NCBI RefSeq assembly: GCF_000152705.1
Contig: NZ_CH672413.1
Coordinates: 1,054,001 to 1,118,000 of the forward strand
Reading direction: 5' to 3'
Origin: Janibacter sp. HTCC2649
Lineage (GTDB): Bacteria > Actinomycetota > Actinomycetes > Actinomycetales > Dermatophilaceae
DNA length: 64,000 nt
The notes below the pieces were generated by a model. It did not search any database and was not told the DNA's origin. It saw nothing but the letters and a program-made list of their open reading frames with translations. Of this stretch, positions 25,813-34,875 are shown in pieces (positions within the stretch are counted from its first letter, which is position 1; each line of letters begins with the position of its first letter). A program made the translations under genes and the position numbers.

Positions 25813-26790
25813 ATGTCCACGAAGGTCAACGCTGCCCTCGACCGCCGCACCGTGATCCGGTTCGGGGCCGTCGGCGCTGCCGCGACTGCGGCGACCGCAG
25901 CCACTGTCGCCACCGCCTCCGACGCCGAGGCCGCTGCTGGCCAGGCCGTCATCCAGGGCGCCGTCAACACTGTCGGCACGGCGGGCACCACGATCTCCAG
26001 CAGCGGAAGCGCGATCACGCTCACGGTCAAGAACACGGGCGCTGGTGCGGCCGCGTTCTTCTTCGGGCAGAACAACAACGGCTTCGCAGGTGGCACCGGC
26101 GCCGCCAACAAGTACGGCCTCTCGGCTGCCAACACCGGTGTTGTCGGAACGGGCGCAGCCATGGCGGCCAGCGGTGGCAAGAACACCGGGGTCCTCGCCA
26201 ACACCAACAACTCCGACAAGTTCGCCGTCGAGGCCATCAACCTCGGGACCACCGGCACGTTCGACGCCAGCGGCGGCGGGCTCTACGTCGAGAGCGAGAC
26301 CAACTCCCCGGCCCTCGTCGCGGTCGCCCCTCCCGGCATCCCGGCAGTCGTCAGCGTCAGCGACGTCCTGATCTTCGACGGCCACCAGATCGCCGTCACG
26401 CAGGGCGACGCCGTCCTCTTCGCCGAGATGGCGAGCCGCGCCGAGGTGAGCTACACCGAGACGGTCACGCTCAACGGGTTCGGCGCCGCTGCGGTGACCT
26501 GGCCTGCGACCTACATCGCGTCGGGTGACCTCGACCTCGCGGGCGCCAAGGCCGTCGTGAGCCCCAACTCAGGGCCGATGCCGGGCCTGTGGATCACCAC
26601 CGATGCCAACGGTGGCATCTCGATCTCGGGCGGCACCGCATCGGGCAAGGTGACCTTCCGCGTCACCGCGAGCCGCAAGGACGTGTGGAGCTGGGTCGAG
26701 CCCGGCTCTCGCAAGGCCGCCACCTCCTCGCTGACCTCGGCCAAGAGGGCCGTTGCTGCGGCCAGGGCCCGCACCGCCGCCCGCGACTGA
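25813..26790 (+). CDS. Tat-exported Gly/Asn/Ala-rich surface protein, paralogue 1
   Basis: A 325-residue protein of unknown function. A twin-arginine signal (DRRTVIRFGAVGAA, then an Ala/Thr-rich stretch ending EAAAG near residue 40) predicts Tat export. The mature part has short Gly/Asn/Ala-rich repeats (TVKNTGAGAAAFFFGQNNN, KYGLSAANTG, GVLANTNNSDKFAVEAIN) suggesting a stacked beta structure. A beta-sandwich-like C-terminal half follows (PNSGPMPGLWITTD), then a basic Ala/Arg/Lys tail. It is the first of three tandem paralogues. No catalytic motif is visible; a coat, adhesin or filament-like role is only a guess. Confidence 0.85.
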   Translation: MSTKVNAALDRRTVIRFGAVGAAATAATAATVATASDAEAAAGQAVIQGAVNTVGTAGTTISSSGSAITLTVKNTGAGAAAFFFGQNNNGFAGGTGAANKYGLSAANTGVVGTGAAMAASGGKNTGVLANTNNSDKFAVEAINLGTTGTFDASGGGLYVESETNSPALVAVAPPGIPAVVSVSDVLIFDGHQIAVTQGDAVLFAEMASRAEVSYTETVTLNGFGAAAVTWPATYIASGDLDLAGAKAVVSPNSGPMPGLWITTDANGGISISGGTASGKVTFRVTASRKDVWSWVEPGSRKAATSSLTSAKRAVAAARARTAARD

Positions 26791-26847
26791 TCTGCGGCGG
26801 GGCGCCGCCAGATATCACCGAAACCCCGCAAGCCGCCCACGGCAGGG

Positions 26848-26900
26848 GGATACTCAACCGACTCATCGTCGCTTTCCACTCACTTCAAGGGGTCCTCACC
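26848..26900 (+). repeat. 5' leader repeat, copy 2 (before second Tat paralogue)
   Basis: Second copy of the leader found at 25759-25812, with one base deleted and few changes. It shows that paralogue 2 arose by tandem duplication that included the upstream control sequence. Confidence 0.85.
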
Positions 26901-27854
26901 ATGTCCACGAAGGTCAACGCTGCCCTCGACCGCCGCACCGCGATCCGGTTCGGGGCCGTCGGCGCCGCTGCCACGGCCGCCACCGCTGCCACCGTCGCCA
27001 CCGCCTCCAATGCTGAAGCCGCTGCCGGCCAGGCCATCCTCGCCGGTCGCGCCAACAGCGCCGGCACGGCCGGCACCACGCTGACGACGGCCAGCACCGC
27101 CATCGGCCTCACCGTGAAGAACACCGGCGCCGGCGCAGGCGCGTTCTTCTTCGCGCAGAACAACAACGGCTTCGCAGGTGGCACGGGCGCCGCCAACAAG
27201 TACGGCCTGTCCGCAGCCAACACCGGCGCCGTGGGCGTGGGAGCAGCGATGGCGGCCAGCGGTGGCAACAACACCGGAGTGCTCGCCAACACCAACAACT
27301 CCGACAAGTACGCCCTCGAGGGTGTCAACCTCTCGGGCGTCGGCACCTCCGACGGTGGCGGCATCTACGCCGAAGGTGGCGACGGGGTCGGCCTTCTCTC
27401 CATCAGCAACATCGGTGTCCCCGCGGTCGTCTCGATCGGCGACGTCATCTACGTCGAGGGTCATGAGGTCGTCATCACCCTGAACAGCGTCGTCTTCGGC
27501 GTGACGTCGGCCGACGGACCCGAGGTCACCTACAGCCGCACCGTGACCCTGGACGGCAGTGGCGCAGCAACGGTCGACTTCGCCGGTCCCGACAGCGACG
27601 ACGTCGACTTCGCTTCGGCGATCCCGCTCGTGTCGGCAAACTCCGCCCCGATGCCGAACCTCTGGATCACGATCACCGGCACCCAGGTCAAGATCGCCGG
27701 TGGCGTTGCCGGAGGCACGGCCTCGTTCCGCGTCGTTGCCTCCCGGACCGACTGGGGCGGCGCCCCGACCGCCGGTGCCCGCCGCGCGCCGGCCGGTGTC
27801 GACATCGCCAAGTCCTCGGCCAAGGTCGCCAAGGAGCGCGCAAACCGCAAGTGA
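26901..27854 (+). CDS. Tat-exported Gly/Asn/Ala-rich surface protein, paralogue 2
   Basis: A 317-residue protein nearly identical to paralogue 1 over the twin-arginine signal (DRRTAIRFGAVGAAATAA) and first repeats (FFFAQNNNGFAGGTGAANKY), diverging in the middle (GVGTSDGGGIYAEGGDG) and again similar near PNLWITITG. The basic tail ends KVAKERANRK. It has its own near-identical leader, so it is probably expressed like paralogue 1, and it ends at a strong terminator. Confidence 0.85.
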   Translation: MSTKVNAALDRRTAIRFGAVGAAATAATAATVATASNAEAAAGQAILAGRANSAGTAGTTLTTASTAIGLTVKNTGAGAGAFFFAQNNNGFAGGTGAANKYGLSAANTGAVGVGAAMAASGGNNTGVLANTNNSDKYALEGVNLSGVGTSDGGGIYAEGGDGVGLLSISNIGVPAVVSIGDVIYVEGHEVVITLNSVVFGVTSADGPEVTYSRTVTLDGSGAATVDFAGPDSDDVDFASAIPLVSANSAPMPNLWITITGTQVKIAGGVAGGTASFRVVASRTDWGGAPTAGARRAPAGVDIAKSSAKVAKERANRK

Positions 27855-27868
27855 CCTGACGTCACGTC

Positions 27869-27901
27869 GTGTGGGGCGCCGATTCGTTCGGCGCCCCACA
27901 C
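27869..27901 (+). terminator. Hairpin terminator between Tat paralogues 2 and 3
   Basis: Perfect 14-bp stem (27869-27882 with 27888-27901) and a five-base loop, 15 bases after the stop of paralogue 2. It separates the duplicated pair from paralogue 3. Confidence 0.85.
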
Positions 27902-27958
27902 GCCGTTGTCCGTTGACGTTCGCACCCGCCCAGTCCCATCCGCCACGTGAGGCCTCGC

Positions 27959-28915
27959 ATGTCCCCGAAGACCAACCCTGCCCTTGACCGCCGCACGGCA
28001 ATACGTGTCGGGGCCGTCGGCGCCGTCGCCACCACCGCGGCCGTCGCCACCGCCACCACTGCGGGGGCAGCTGCCGGTCAGGCCGTCCTCGCGGGTCGCG
28101 CCAACAGCGCTGGCACGGCCGGCACCACGCTGACGACGAGCAGCACCGCCATCGGCCTCACCGTGAAGAACACCGGCGCGGGCGCCGGCGCGTTCTTCTT
28201 CGCCCAGAACAACAACGGCTTCGCCGGCGGCACCGGATCTGGAAGCAAGTACGGCCTGTCTGCCGCCAACACCGGCCCCACCGCTGGCAACGGCGCCGGC
28301 CTCGCTGCCAGTGGCATCAACAACACCGGCATCCTCGCCAACACGAGCAACCCCGACCGCTTCGCCATCGAGGCCGTCAACCTCGCATCGACCTCAAGCG
28401 TGGGCGGTGGGCTGCTGGTCGACGGCGGCGAGGCCAACGCCGCGATCGTCGCTGTGGCTGCGTTCACCCTCCCCGCTCTCATTTCCGTCGGCGACACCTT
28501 CATCGTCGAGGGCCAGGAAGTCGCCCTCACGCGCAACAGCGTGGTCTGGGGAGCCACCTCCGCCGATGGCAACGAGGTCAACTTCAGCGCCGAGGCGACG
28601 CTCGACGGAATGGGGACTGCGACGGTGGACCTCACGGGCCCGATCCTCGAGGACGTCAACTTCTACAGTTCGAGAGTCTTCGTCACGCCAAACTCAGGGC
28701 CGATGCCCAACCTGTGGATCTCCCGCACGACCACCGGCGCCCACATCCAGGGCGGTACCGCAGGCGGCACGGTGTCCTGGCGGATCGTGGCCTACCGCAC
28801 CGACCTTCCCGGCTTCGTGTCCATTCCCACCGGAGGCAAGCAGGCAAGCCCGGACAGCGTCGCGCAGGTCCGTCGCACGGTCGCAGCCGCGAAGGACCGC
28901 GCCCGCAAGGAGTGA
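27959..28915 (+). CDS. Tat-exported Gly/Asn/Ala-rich surface protein, paralogue 3
   Basis: A 318-residue, more diverged third copy: twin-arginine signal DRRTAIRVGAVGAVATTA, shared core repeats (AFFFAQNNNGFAGGTG, KYGLSAANTG, ILANTSNPDRFAIEAVNL), SADGNEV, and the PNSGPMPNLWIS segment, ending in a basic tail. Its leader differs from the other two copies; a TTGACG box at about 27913 may be its -35. The M19 dipeptidase gene starts 14 bases after its stop, so the two may be co-transcribed. Confidence 0.83.
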   Translation: MSPKTNPALDRRTAIRVGAVGAVATTAAVATATTAGAAAGQAVLAGRANSAGTAGTTLTTSSTAIGLTVKNTGAGAGAFFFAQNNNGFAGGTGSGSKYGLSAANTGPTAGNGAGLAASGINNTGILANTSNPDRFAIEAVNLASTSSVGGGLLVDGGEANAAIVAVAAFTLPALISVGDTFIVEGQEVALTRNSVVWGATSADGNEVNFSAEATLDGMGTATVDLTGPILEDVNFYSSRVFVTPNSGPMPNLWISRTTTGAHIQGGTAGGTVSWRIVAYRTDLPGFVSIPTGGKQASPDSVAQVRRTVAAAKDRARKE

Positions 28916-28929
28916 CCTAGGTTGGGACG

Positions 28930-30114
28930 ATGACGTCGACGTCCCAGCGCATCACCGCCCTGCTCGCGACCCACCCCGTGTGGGACGGCCACAACGACCT
29001 CCCCTGGGAGGCGCGCAAGCAGGTTGGCTACGACCTCGATCGCCTCGACATCAGTGGCGACGTCGCGACCACCCACACGGACATCCCGCGCATGCGCCGG
29101 GGAGGTATGGGCGCGCAGTTCTGGTCGGTCTACGTCGACGCCAAGTGGGCCGGCGAGAAGGCTGTCACCGCAACGCTCGAACAGATCGACTTCGTGCGCG
29201 AAATGACGACCCGGTATGCCGGTGAGCTGGCTTTCGCAGTCAGCTCGACCGACGTGCGTGAGGCCCGAGCCTCCGGCCGCATCGCGTCGCTCATGGGTGC
29301 CGAGGGCGGGCACAGCATCGACTCCTCGCTCGGGACTCTGCGCATGCTCCACACGCTCGGGGTGCGCTACATGACTCTCACGCACAACGACAACGTTCCC
29401 TGGGCCGACTCCGCCACGGATGAGCCGGTCCTGGGCGGCCTCTCCCCCTTTGGCCGCGAGGTCGTGCGCGAGATGAACCGCATCGGTATGGCCGTCGACC
29501 TCTCCCACGTCTCGCCGGACACCATGCGTGCTGCTCTGGCCACCACGACAGCGCCGGTGATGTTCTCGCACTCGTCCGCCCGGGCCGTGTGCGACCACCC
29601 CCGCAACGTGCCGGATGACGTCCTCGCGCAACTCCCCGCCAACGGCGGCCTCTGCATGGTCACGTTCGTGCCCAAGTTCGTCTCCCCCGCCATTCGCGAG
29701 TGGGACCTCGAGGCCGCGGACGTGGCGGCTGGCGAGGGGATCGACTCGGCCGACTACGCGGCATACTCGTCCTTCCTCGTGGGCTACCGCGAGACGCACG
29801 CCCAGCCGGAGGCCACCCTCGACGACGTCGTTGCTCACATCGAGCACGTTCGCGATGTGGCCGGCGTCGACCACATCGGGCTCGGCGGCGACTACGACGG
29901 CGTGGACGTCCTCCCGACCGGGCTCGACGACGTGGCTGGCTACCCCGTGCTGCTGGAGGCGCTGGCCGACCGTGGTTGGTCCGATGACGACCTGGGCAAG
30001 CTGACCTGGAGCAATGCCCTGAGGGTGCTCGAGGGTGTCGAGGCAACGGCTCGCGAGCTCAGTGCGACGCGTGGCCCGAGCACGGCCCGGATCGAGGACC
30101 TCGACGGCGAGTGA
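28930..30114 (+). CDS. Membrane dipeptidase (peptidase M19)
   Basis: A 394-residue M19 (renal dipeptidase) enzyme, a binuclear zinc amidohydrolase that cleaves dipeptides, including D-amino-acid-containing ones in bacteria. Metal ligands are visible: WDGHND (His21, Asp23), Glu in MGAEGGHS, His in DLSHVS and His in [25 protein letters not shown] near the C terminus carries the second Asp. No signal peptide, so it is probably cytoplasmic despite the family name. It closely follows Tat paralogue 3, but a functional link is not evident. Confidence 0.93.
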   Translation: MTSTSQRITALLATHPVWDGHNDLPWEARKQVGYDLDRLDISGDVATTHTDIPRMRRGGMGAQFWSVYVDAKWAGEKAVTATLEQIDFVREMTTRYAGELAFAVSSTDVREARASGRIASLMGAEGGHSIDSSLGTLRMLHTLGVRYMTLTHNDNVPWADSATDEPVLGGLSPFGREVVREMNRIGMAVDLSHVSPDTMRAALATTTAPVMFSHSSARAVCDHPRNVPDDVLAQLPANGGLCMVTFVPKFVSPAIREWDLEAADVAAGEGIDSADYAAYSSFLVGYRETHAQPEATLDDVVAHIEHVRDVAGVDHIGLGGDYDGVDVLPTGLDDVAGYPVLLEALADRGWSDDDLGKLTWSNALRVLEGVEATARELSATRGPSTARIEDLDGE

Positions 30115-30120
30115 GGCAGT

Positions 30121-30828
30121 TCAGGCCTTGTTGCGCATGACGGTGAGCGCGACGAGGCGCGAGATGACCATCGCGACGTACATGACTCCGGCGAGCTGCT
30201 CGATGATCGCGACCGCCCGCGCCTGCGGGCCGACGGGCAGGACATCCGACAGGCCGACGCTGGTGAGGTTGGCTCCGGACAGGTAGAGCAGCTCGAGGAA
30301 GGTGCGATCAGGTCGATCCACGTGGCCCACGAACGATCCGGGCCACATCGCCTGCACCGCGAGAAAGAGGTAGGCGAACGCGAAGAGCAACACCGTGAAG
30401 GCCGCCCCGACCGCGAACAGCTCGTCCTTGGTCACCCAGGAGTCCTCGAACATGTAGGAGACCAGACCGTAGGCCGTGTAGAAGTAGAAGAGCGACAGGG
30501 ACGTGTGCGCCAGCGCCACGATGACGGTGTTGTCATCCGCAATCACGGACCAGATCTCGAGGACCCCGGCTGGCAGACCGATGAGCACGGACAGCCACGT
30601 GAGCGCGGGCGTGCTCCGGACCGTGAAGACGGCGATGGTGAGGGCACAGAGACTGAGCACGGTGAGAGCGACTCGCCCGTACTTGATGCCCTCCAGCCAC
30701 GGCAGCAGCACGATGACGAGCAGCTGCACAGCGAGAAGGAAGGCGGACGGTTGCTTGCGCAGCACTGCCGCCCAGCGCTGGGCGCGGGTCGGGGGCTCAC
30801 GCAGGTCGTCCCAGAGCTTCGTCTCCAT
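30121..30828 (-). CDS. Two-TM-pore ion-channel-like membrane protein with aberrant filter
   Basis: A 235-residue protein with about six hydrophobic segments; the last pair flanks a pore-like loop reading SGANLTSVGLSDVLPVG. This fits the ion-channel-2 (bacterial K+ channel) family layout, but the canonical filter TVGYGD is replaced by SVGLSD, so potassium selectivity is doubtful. Start METKLWDDL is supported by the predicted topology; the long upstream in-frame reading runs through the opposite-strand gene. No RCK/TrkA-N domain follows. It converges with the dipeptidase gene. Confidence 0.75.
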   Translation of the reverse strand: METKLWDDLREPPTRAQRWAAVLRKQPSAFLLAVQLLVIVLLPWLEGIKYGRVALTVLSLCALTIAVFTVRSTPALTWLSVLIGLPAGVLEIWSVIADDNTVIVALAHTSLSLFYFYTAYGLVSYMFEDSWVTKDELFAVGAAFTVLLFAFAYLFLAVQAMWPGSFVGHVDRPDRTFLELLYLSGANLTSVGLSDVLPVGPQARAVAIIEQLAGVMYVAMVISRLVALTVMRNKA

Positions 30829-30882
30829 GGCCGTCACTCTAAGCGGCCACGGCGGCCCGAGGTCCCGCCCTACGATGACGAC

Positions 30883-31953
30883 ATGCAGCACGACGCCTGG
30901 GTGATCGCGCCTCTCATCCTCATCGGCGTCATCGGACTGAGTGCCGCGACCAAGTGGGGCAAGGGGGCAGCTCTCCGCTCGGTCATCGCCAACCTGAACC
31001 TCCCGACGTGGGTGCTGCCGTTGTGGTTGGCGCGCGCCATCCCGGGCATCGAGATCGTGCTGGTCGTCGGCCTTCTTGCCCCTTGGTCTCGAGTGTTCGA
31101 AGTGGCGGCGACGGCCACGCTTGTCCTCATGCTGGCCTACTGGGCCCTCATCGCCCGTGGTCTCACGATCACGCCCCGACCCTCCTGCGGCTGCTTCGGC
31201 GACATCAACCAGCCGATCTCGCGGCGGACCCTCATGCGCAACACCCTCCTCGTCGCCGCTGCAGGTGCCGCAGTGGCGCTGGCCGGCTCGGGCCGGACGG
31301 TCTGGTCGGTCCTGTCCGACGCCGGGACCCCGGAATGGCTGTGGCTGGGGTTGGCGTTGGTGGCCTGCACGGTGACCGCCCTCGTGCTCGGAGCGAAGGC
31401 CGAGGCACCGGCGCCGTTCGTGTGGCAGGAACCCTCCCCTGACTTCGTCGCCGACACTGCCGTACCTCCCATGCCTGCCGTACCTGCCAGCGCAGGTGAG
31501 CCGGAAGAAGATGACTACGTCCGCACGCCGACGCCTGAGCTCCTGCTCCACGACCCCGGGGCTGGTCCGGTCACCCTCCCCGAGCTCGCGGCCAAGCGGG
31601 CCCAGCTGCTGGTCTTCGTCAACTGCTACTGCGCGTCGACCACGACAGTGTCCGCGCTGATCGAAGGGTGGCAGGAGCAACTCGCCCACGCCGATCTTCG
31701 CCTCGTCTTCTCGGTGCCGATCGCCGGTCGCTTCACGGGCAACGTCCCGCCGGGGACGCTGGTCGACCACGCAGGGGTGGCGTGGCGTCGGCTGCGCCTT
31801 GAGGACTCACCGAGCGCGCTGCTCCTGGGTGCTGACGGCTACCTGGCCGGAGGGCCAGTGGACGGCATCGACGAGGTGCGCGACTTCGTCGAGGACGTCC
31901 GCGACGCCTTGCGTGAAGCCGTGGCCTCAGTGGACGACGTCAGTCAGGAGTGA
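30883..31953 (+). CDS. MauE-type membrane protein fused to a thioredoxin-like domain
   Basis: A 356-residue protein. Residues 1-170 form four or five hydrophobic helices of the MauE/DoxX-like family, with the typical PSCGCFGD motif at about 101-107, whose Cys pair probably takes part in disulfide exchange. A Pro/Glu-rich linker (about 175-220) leads to a C-terminal thioredoxin-like domain (LPELAAKRAQLLVFVNCYCAST, then SALLLGADGYLAGGPVDG) in which the active-site CxxC is replaced by CYC (Cys248, Cys250). A membrane redox relay to exported proteins is a reasonable inference. Its end lies 4 bases from ftsK (convergent). Confidence 0.8.
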   Translation: MQHDAWVIAPLILIGVIGLSAATKWGKGAALRSVIANLNLPTWVLPLWLARAIPGIEIVLVVGLLAPWSRVFEVAATATLVLMLAYWALIARGLTITPRPSCGCFGDINQPISRRTLMRNTLLVAAAGAAVALAGSGRTVWSVLSDAGTPEWLWLGLALVACTVTALVLGAKAEAPAPFVWQEPSPDFVADTAVPPMPAVPASAGEPEEDDYVRTPTPELLLHDPGAGPVTLPELAAKRAQLLVFVNCYCASTTTVSALIEGWQEQLAHADLRLVFSVPIAGRFTGNVPPGTLVDHAGVAWRRLRLEDSPSALLLGADGYLAGGPVDGIDEVRDFVEDVRDALREAVASVDDVSQE

Positions 31954-31954
31954 C

Positions 31955-31980
31955 AGCTCACCGTTGGTGACCGGTGAGCT
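31955..31980. terminator. Hairpin at the mauE-like/ftsK convergent junction
   Basis: A 9-bp stem (31955-31963 with 31972-31980) spanning the ends of both convergent genes, overlapping the last ftsK codons. Candidate bidirectional terminator; no U-run. Confidence 0.5.
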
Positions 31981-34732
31981 CCCACGCGTCCTCGCTGTCC
32001 TCATCGTCCTCGTCCCACGACTCCACCTGGGGCCGACTCGCCAGACCGGCGGCGACCGCATCGGGGCCGTAGCGGTCGGTCGGGACCTGCTGCGTCTGCG
32101 CGCTCGACGGCGTCACGGACGTCACGGGCGGCGCGTCGATCGACGGGACACCAGCCTGGGGCACCTCATCGGTGGCCTCGTTGTCGAAGGCCGGGTCCTC
32201 GTCGGGGATGTCGTCGCCGCGCAGGAGCGCGAGCGTCGTCTCGAGGTCGTCGGGCCGCACGAGCACGTCGCGCGCCTTGGAACCCTCTGAGGGTCCGACG
32301 ACGCCACGGGACTCGAGGAGGTCCATGAGACGCCCGGCCTTGGCGAAGCCGACGCGCAGCTTGCGCTGAAGCATCGACGTCGAGCCGAACTGGGTCGTCA
32401 CGACGAGCTCGGTGGCCTGCAGCAGCAGGTCGAGGTCGTCGCCGATGTCGTCGTCGAGGTTCTTCTTCGCCGCGACGACGGTGACGTCCTCGCGGTAGGT
32501 CGGCTTGAGCTGACCGGTGACGTGGGCGACGGCGTCCTGGATCTCGGTCTCGGTGACCCAGGCACCCTGCACGCGCATCGGCTTGCTGGCGCCCATGGGC
32601 AGGAACAGCGCGTCACCCTGACCGAGGAGCTTCTCGGCACCGGGCTGGTCGAGGACGACGCGGCTGTCGGCGAGCGAGGACGTCGCGAATGCCATACGGC
32701 TCGGCACGTTGGCCTTGATGAGTCCGGTGACCACGTCGACCGACGGTCGCTGCGTCGCGAGCACGAGGTGGATACCGGCGGCACGGGCGAGCTGGGTGAT
32801 GCGGACGATGCACTCCTCGACGTCACGAGGGGCAACCATCATGAGGTCGGCGAGCTCGTCGACGACGACGAGGAGGTAGGGGTAGGGCTGGATGACCCTC
32901 TTCGAGCCCGGCAGCGGCTGGACCTTGCCGGACTTCACCGCCTTGTTGAAGTCATCGACGTGCTTGTAGCCGTAGGCCGCGAGGTCGTCGTAGCGCTGGT
33001 CCATCTCGCGCACGACCCACTGGAGGGCCTCGGCGGCCTTCTTGGGGTTGGTGATGATCGGCGTGATGAGGTGCGGAATGCCTTCGTATGCCGTGAGCTC
33101 GACTCGCTTGGGGTCGACGAGCACCATGCGCACCTCGTCGGGCGTCGCCCGCATGAGAATCGAGGTGATCATCGAGTTCACGAAGCTCGACTTGCCCGAG
33201 CCCGTGGCGCCGGCGACGAGCAGGTGGGGCATCTTCGCGAGGTTGGCGATGACGTAGCCACCCTCGACGTCCTTGCCGACACCCATGACCATCGGGTGGT
33301 GGTTGTCGCGCGCGACCCGGCTGCGCAGGACGTCGCCGAGGCAGACCATCTCCTTGTCCGGGTTCGGGATCTCGATGCCGATCGCGGACTTGCCGGGAAT
33401 GGGACTGAGGATGCGCACGTCAGCCGAGGCGACGGCATACGCAATGTTCTTGGACAGCGCGGTGACGCGCTCGACCTTGATGCCGGGGCCGAGCTCGACG
33501 ATGTAGCGGGTGACCGTCGGTCCGCGGGTGAAACCGGTGACCTGGGCGTCGATGCCGAACTCGTCCAGGACGTTGGTCAGGGACTCGACGACGCGGTCGT
33601 TGGCCTCGGAGCGCTCCTTGTGCGGTGCACCCTGCTTGAGGACGGAGTTGTCGGGAAGCGTGTAGGTCACGTCGCCGGCGAGTGACAGCTGCTCGACGCG
33701 AGCCGGAAGTGGAGTCGTCGGCGGTGCTTCGAGCCGGGTCGGCTCGAGCGGCGCCTTGACGGTCGCGGACGGAGCGAGGACACCGGGCGCAGTCGGGCGC
33801 TTCTCTCCGGGACGCGGGCCACCCTCCTCCGGCACCGGGGTGGTGTCCATGGCGGGGCGGTTCTTGCGACCCTTGCCGCCGACGCGGTCCTCGTAGGCGA
33901 CGATCGCGGCCTGTTCGAAGGCCTCGTCACCGACCAGGGGCTCATCGGCGAGGGCGCGCGTGCGGCGCGGCTTCTTGACGGGCAGACCGTCCGCATCGTC
34001 TTCTTCGGCGTATGCCGGGTGGCCCAGAAGCGTTGCGCGCAACTGGTCGAAGCGGTCCGGGATCTCGTGCACGGGCGTCGCCGTGAGGACGAGCAGGCCG
34101 AAGATCCCGATGAGGATGAGGAGCGGGATGGTGCCGTAGATCGAGACCGCGGCCTGGAGCGGGCTCGACGCGAGGAAGCCGATGATCCCGCCGCCGGCGC
34201 GCATGCCGTCGGCGCCTGCCGGGGGCTCGGGGATGCCGGCAGCGACGTGGACGATGCCGGTGGCCGCGAAGGCGAGCAGGGTGGTTCCGATGGCCATGCG
34301 GTTGGTCGCGGGGTGCTCACGCGGGGTGCGCCACAGGTGAAGGCCGAAGAGCAGCAGGACGATCGGGACGGCATACGCGACTCGACCGAAGGTTCCGGCG
34401 ACGACGGCGTGGGTGACCTCACCGACGATGCCGTTGAGGCCCCACCACTCTCGGGCGGCGACGACGACGGCCAGCGCGATGAGGGTCAGACCGGCTCCGT
34501 CGCGACGGTGCTCGGGCTCGAGGTCCTGGCCTGCGTGCGACACCTTGCGGACCGTGCCGCCGGTGGCGTGGGCCAGACCCATCCAGGCTCCGCGCACTGC
34601 GGCGACGGGCATGGGTGCGCCGCCCTTGGCCGGCGCCTTCTTGCGGCTCGCGGGACGGGCGGGTGCGCGGCGGTTCGCCGGCCGGCCGGAAGCCGGGCGT
34701 GAGCGCGCAGGAGAAGTCGAACGGGAGGCCAT
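31958..34732 (-). CDS. ftsK: DNA translocase FtsK/SpoIIIE
   Basis: Septal double-stranded DNA pump that clears the chromosome terminus at division. A basic Ala/Pro/Arg-rich N terminus is followed by about four or five membrane helices (residues 80-220), a linker (230-350), then the RecA-like motor: Walker A GATGSGKS at about 508-515 and Walker B MVLVDPKR. The C-terminal gamma winged helix that reads polar DNA motifs is present (LRVGFAKAGRLMDLLESRGV near residue 810). Length 924. An upstream GTG would add three residues; I chose the ATG. Its place beside rnj-dapA is the usual one, although sdh has been inserted. Confidence 0.95.
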   Translation of the reverse strand: MASRSTSPARSRPASGRPANRRAPARPASRKKAPAKGGAPMPVAAVRGAWMGLAHATGGTVRKVSHAGQDLEPEHRRDGAGLTLIALAVVVAAREWWGLNGIVGEVTHAVVAGTFGRVAYAVPIVLLLFGLHLWRTPREHPATNRMAIGTTLLAFAATGIVHVAAGIPEPPAGADGMRAGGGIIGFLASSPLQAAVSIYGTIPLLILIGIFGLLVLTATPVHEIPDRFDQLRATLLGHPAYAEEDDADGLPVKKPRRTRALADEPLVGDEAFEQAAIVAYEDRVGGKGRKNRPAMDTTPVPEEGGPRPGEKRPTAPGVLAPSATVKAPLEPTRLEAPPTTPLPARVEQLSLAGDVTYTLPDNSVLKQGAPHKERSEANDRVVESLTNVLDEFGIDAQVTGFTRGPTVTRYIVELGPGIKVERVTALSKNIAYAVASADVRILSPIPGKSAIGIEIPNPDKEMVCLGDVLRSRVARDNHHPMVMGVGKDVEGGYVIANLAKMPHLLVAGATGSGKSSFVNSMITSILMRATPDEVRMVLVDPKRVELTAYEGIPHLITPIITNPKKAAEALQWVVREMDQRYDDLAAYGYKHVDDFNKAVKSGKVQPLPGSKRVIQPYPYLLVVVDELADLMMVAPRDVEECIVRITQLARAAGIHLVLATQRPSVDVVTGLIKANVPSRMAFATSSLADSRVVLDQPGAEKLLGQGDALFLPMGASKPMRVQGAWVTETEIQDAVAHVTGQLKPTYREDVTVVAAKKNLDDDIGDDLDLLLQATELVVTTQFGSTSMLQRKLRVGFAKAGRLMDLLESRGVVGPSEGSKARDVLVRPDDLETTLALLRGDDIPDEDPAFDNEATDEVPQAGVPSIDAPPVTSVTPSSAQTQQVPTDRYGPDAVAAGLASRPQVESWDEDDEDSEDAWELTGHQR

Positions 34733-34793
34733 GCTCCGCACCCTAGGCGAAAGTCACCCCAGACACACGTGTCACACGCGCAACACCTCGACC

Positions 34794-34868
34794 CGACTTC
34801 GTGCCCCGTACGGACACGGAAACGGAGGCCTTCGGCCGACGACCGTGTCCGTAAGGGGCACGAAGTCG
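34794..34868. repeat. Long inverted repeat downstream of sdhB (terminator or REP-like element)
   Basis: Two 26-base arms (34794-34819 and 34843-34868) pair with a single mismatch; the 23-base loop contains a further small hairpin (GGCC TTC GGCC). It follows the sdhB stop by 7 bases in transcription order and precedes ftsK. It could terminate the sdh operon, but its length is unusual. Confidence 0.7.
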
Positions 34869-34875
34869 CAGATTC

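Noticed and set aside
30828-31770. Minus-strand N-terminal extension of the channel-like gene
   Set aside because: It lies antisense to the MauE-like gene and is Arg/Gly/Asp-rich; the ATG at 30828 is the credible start.
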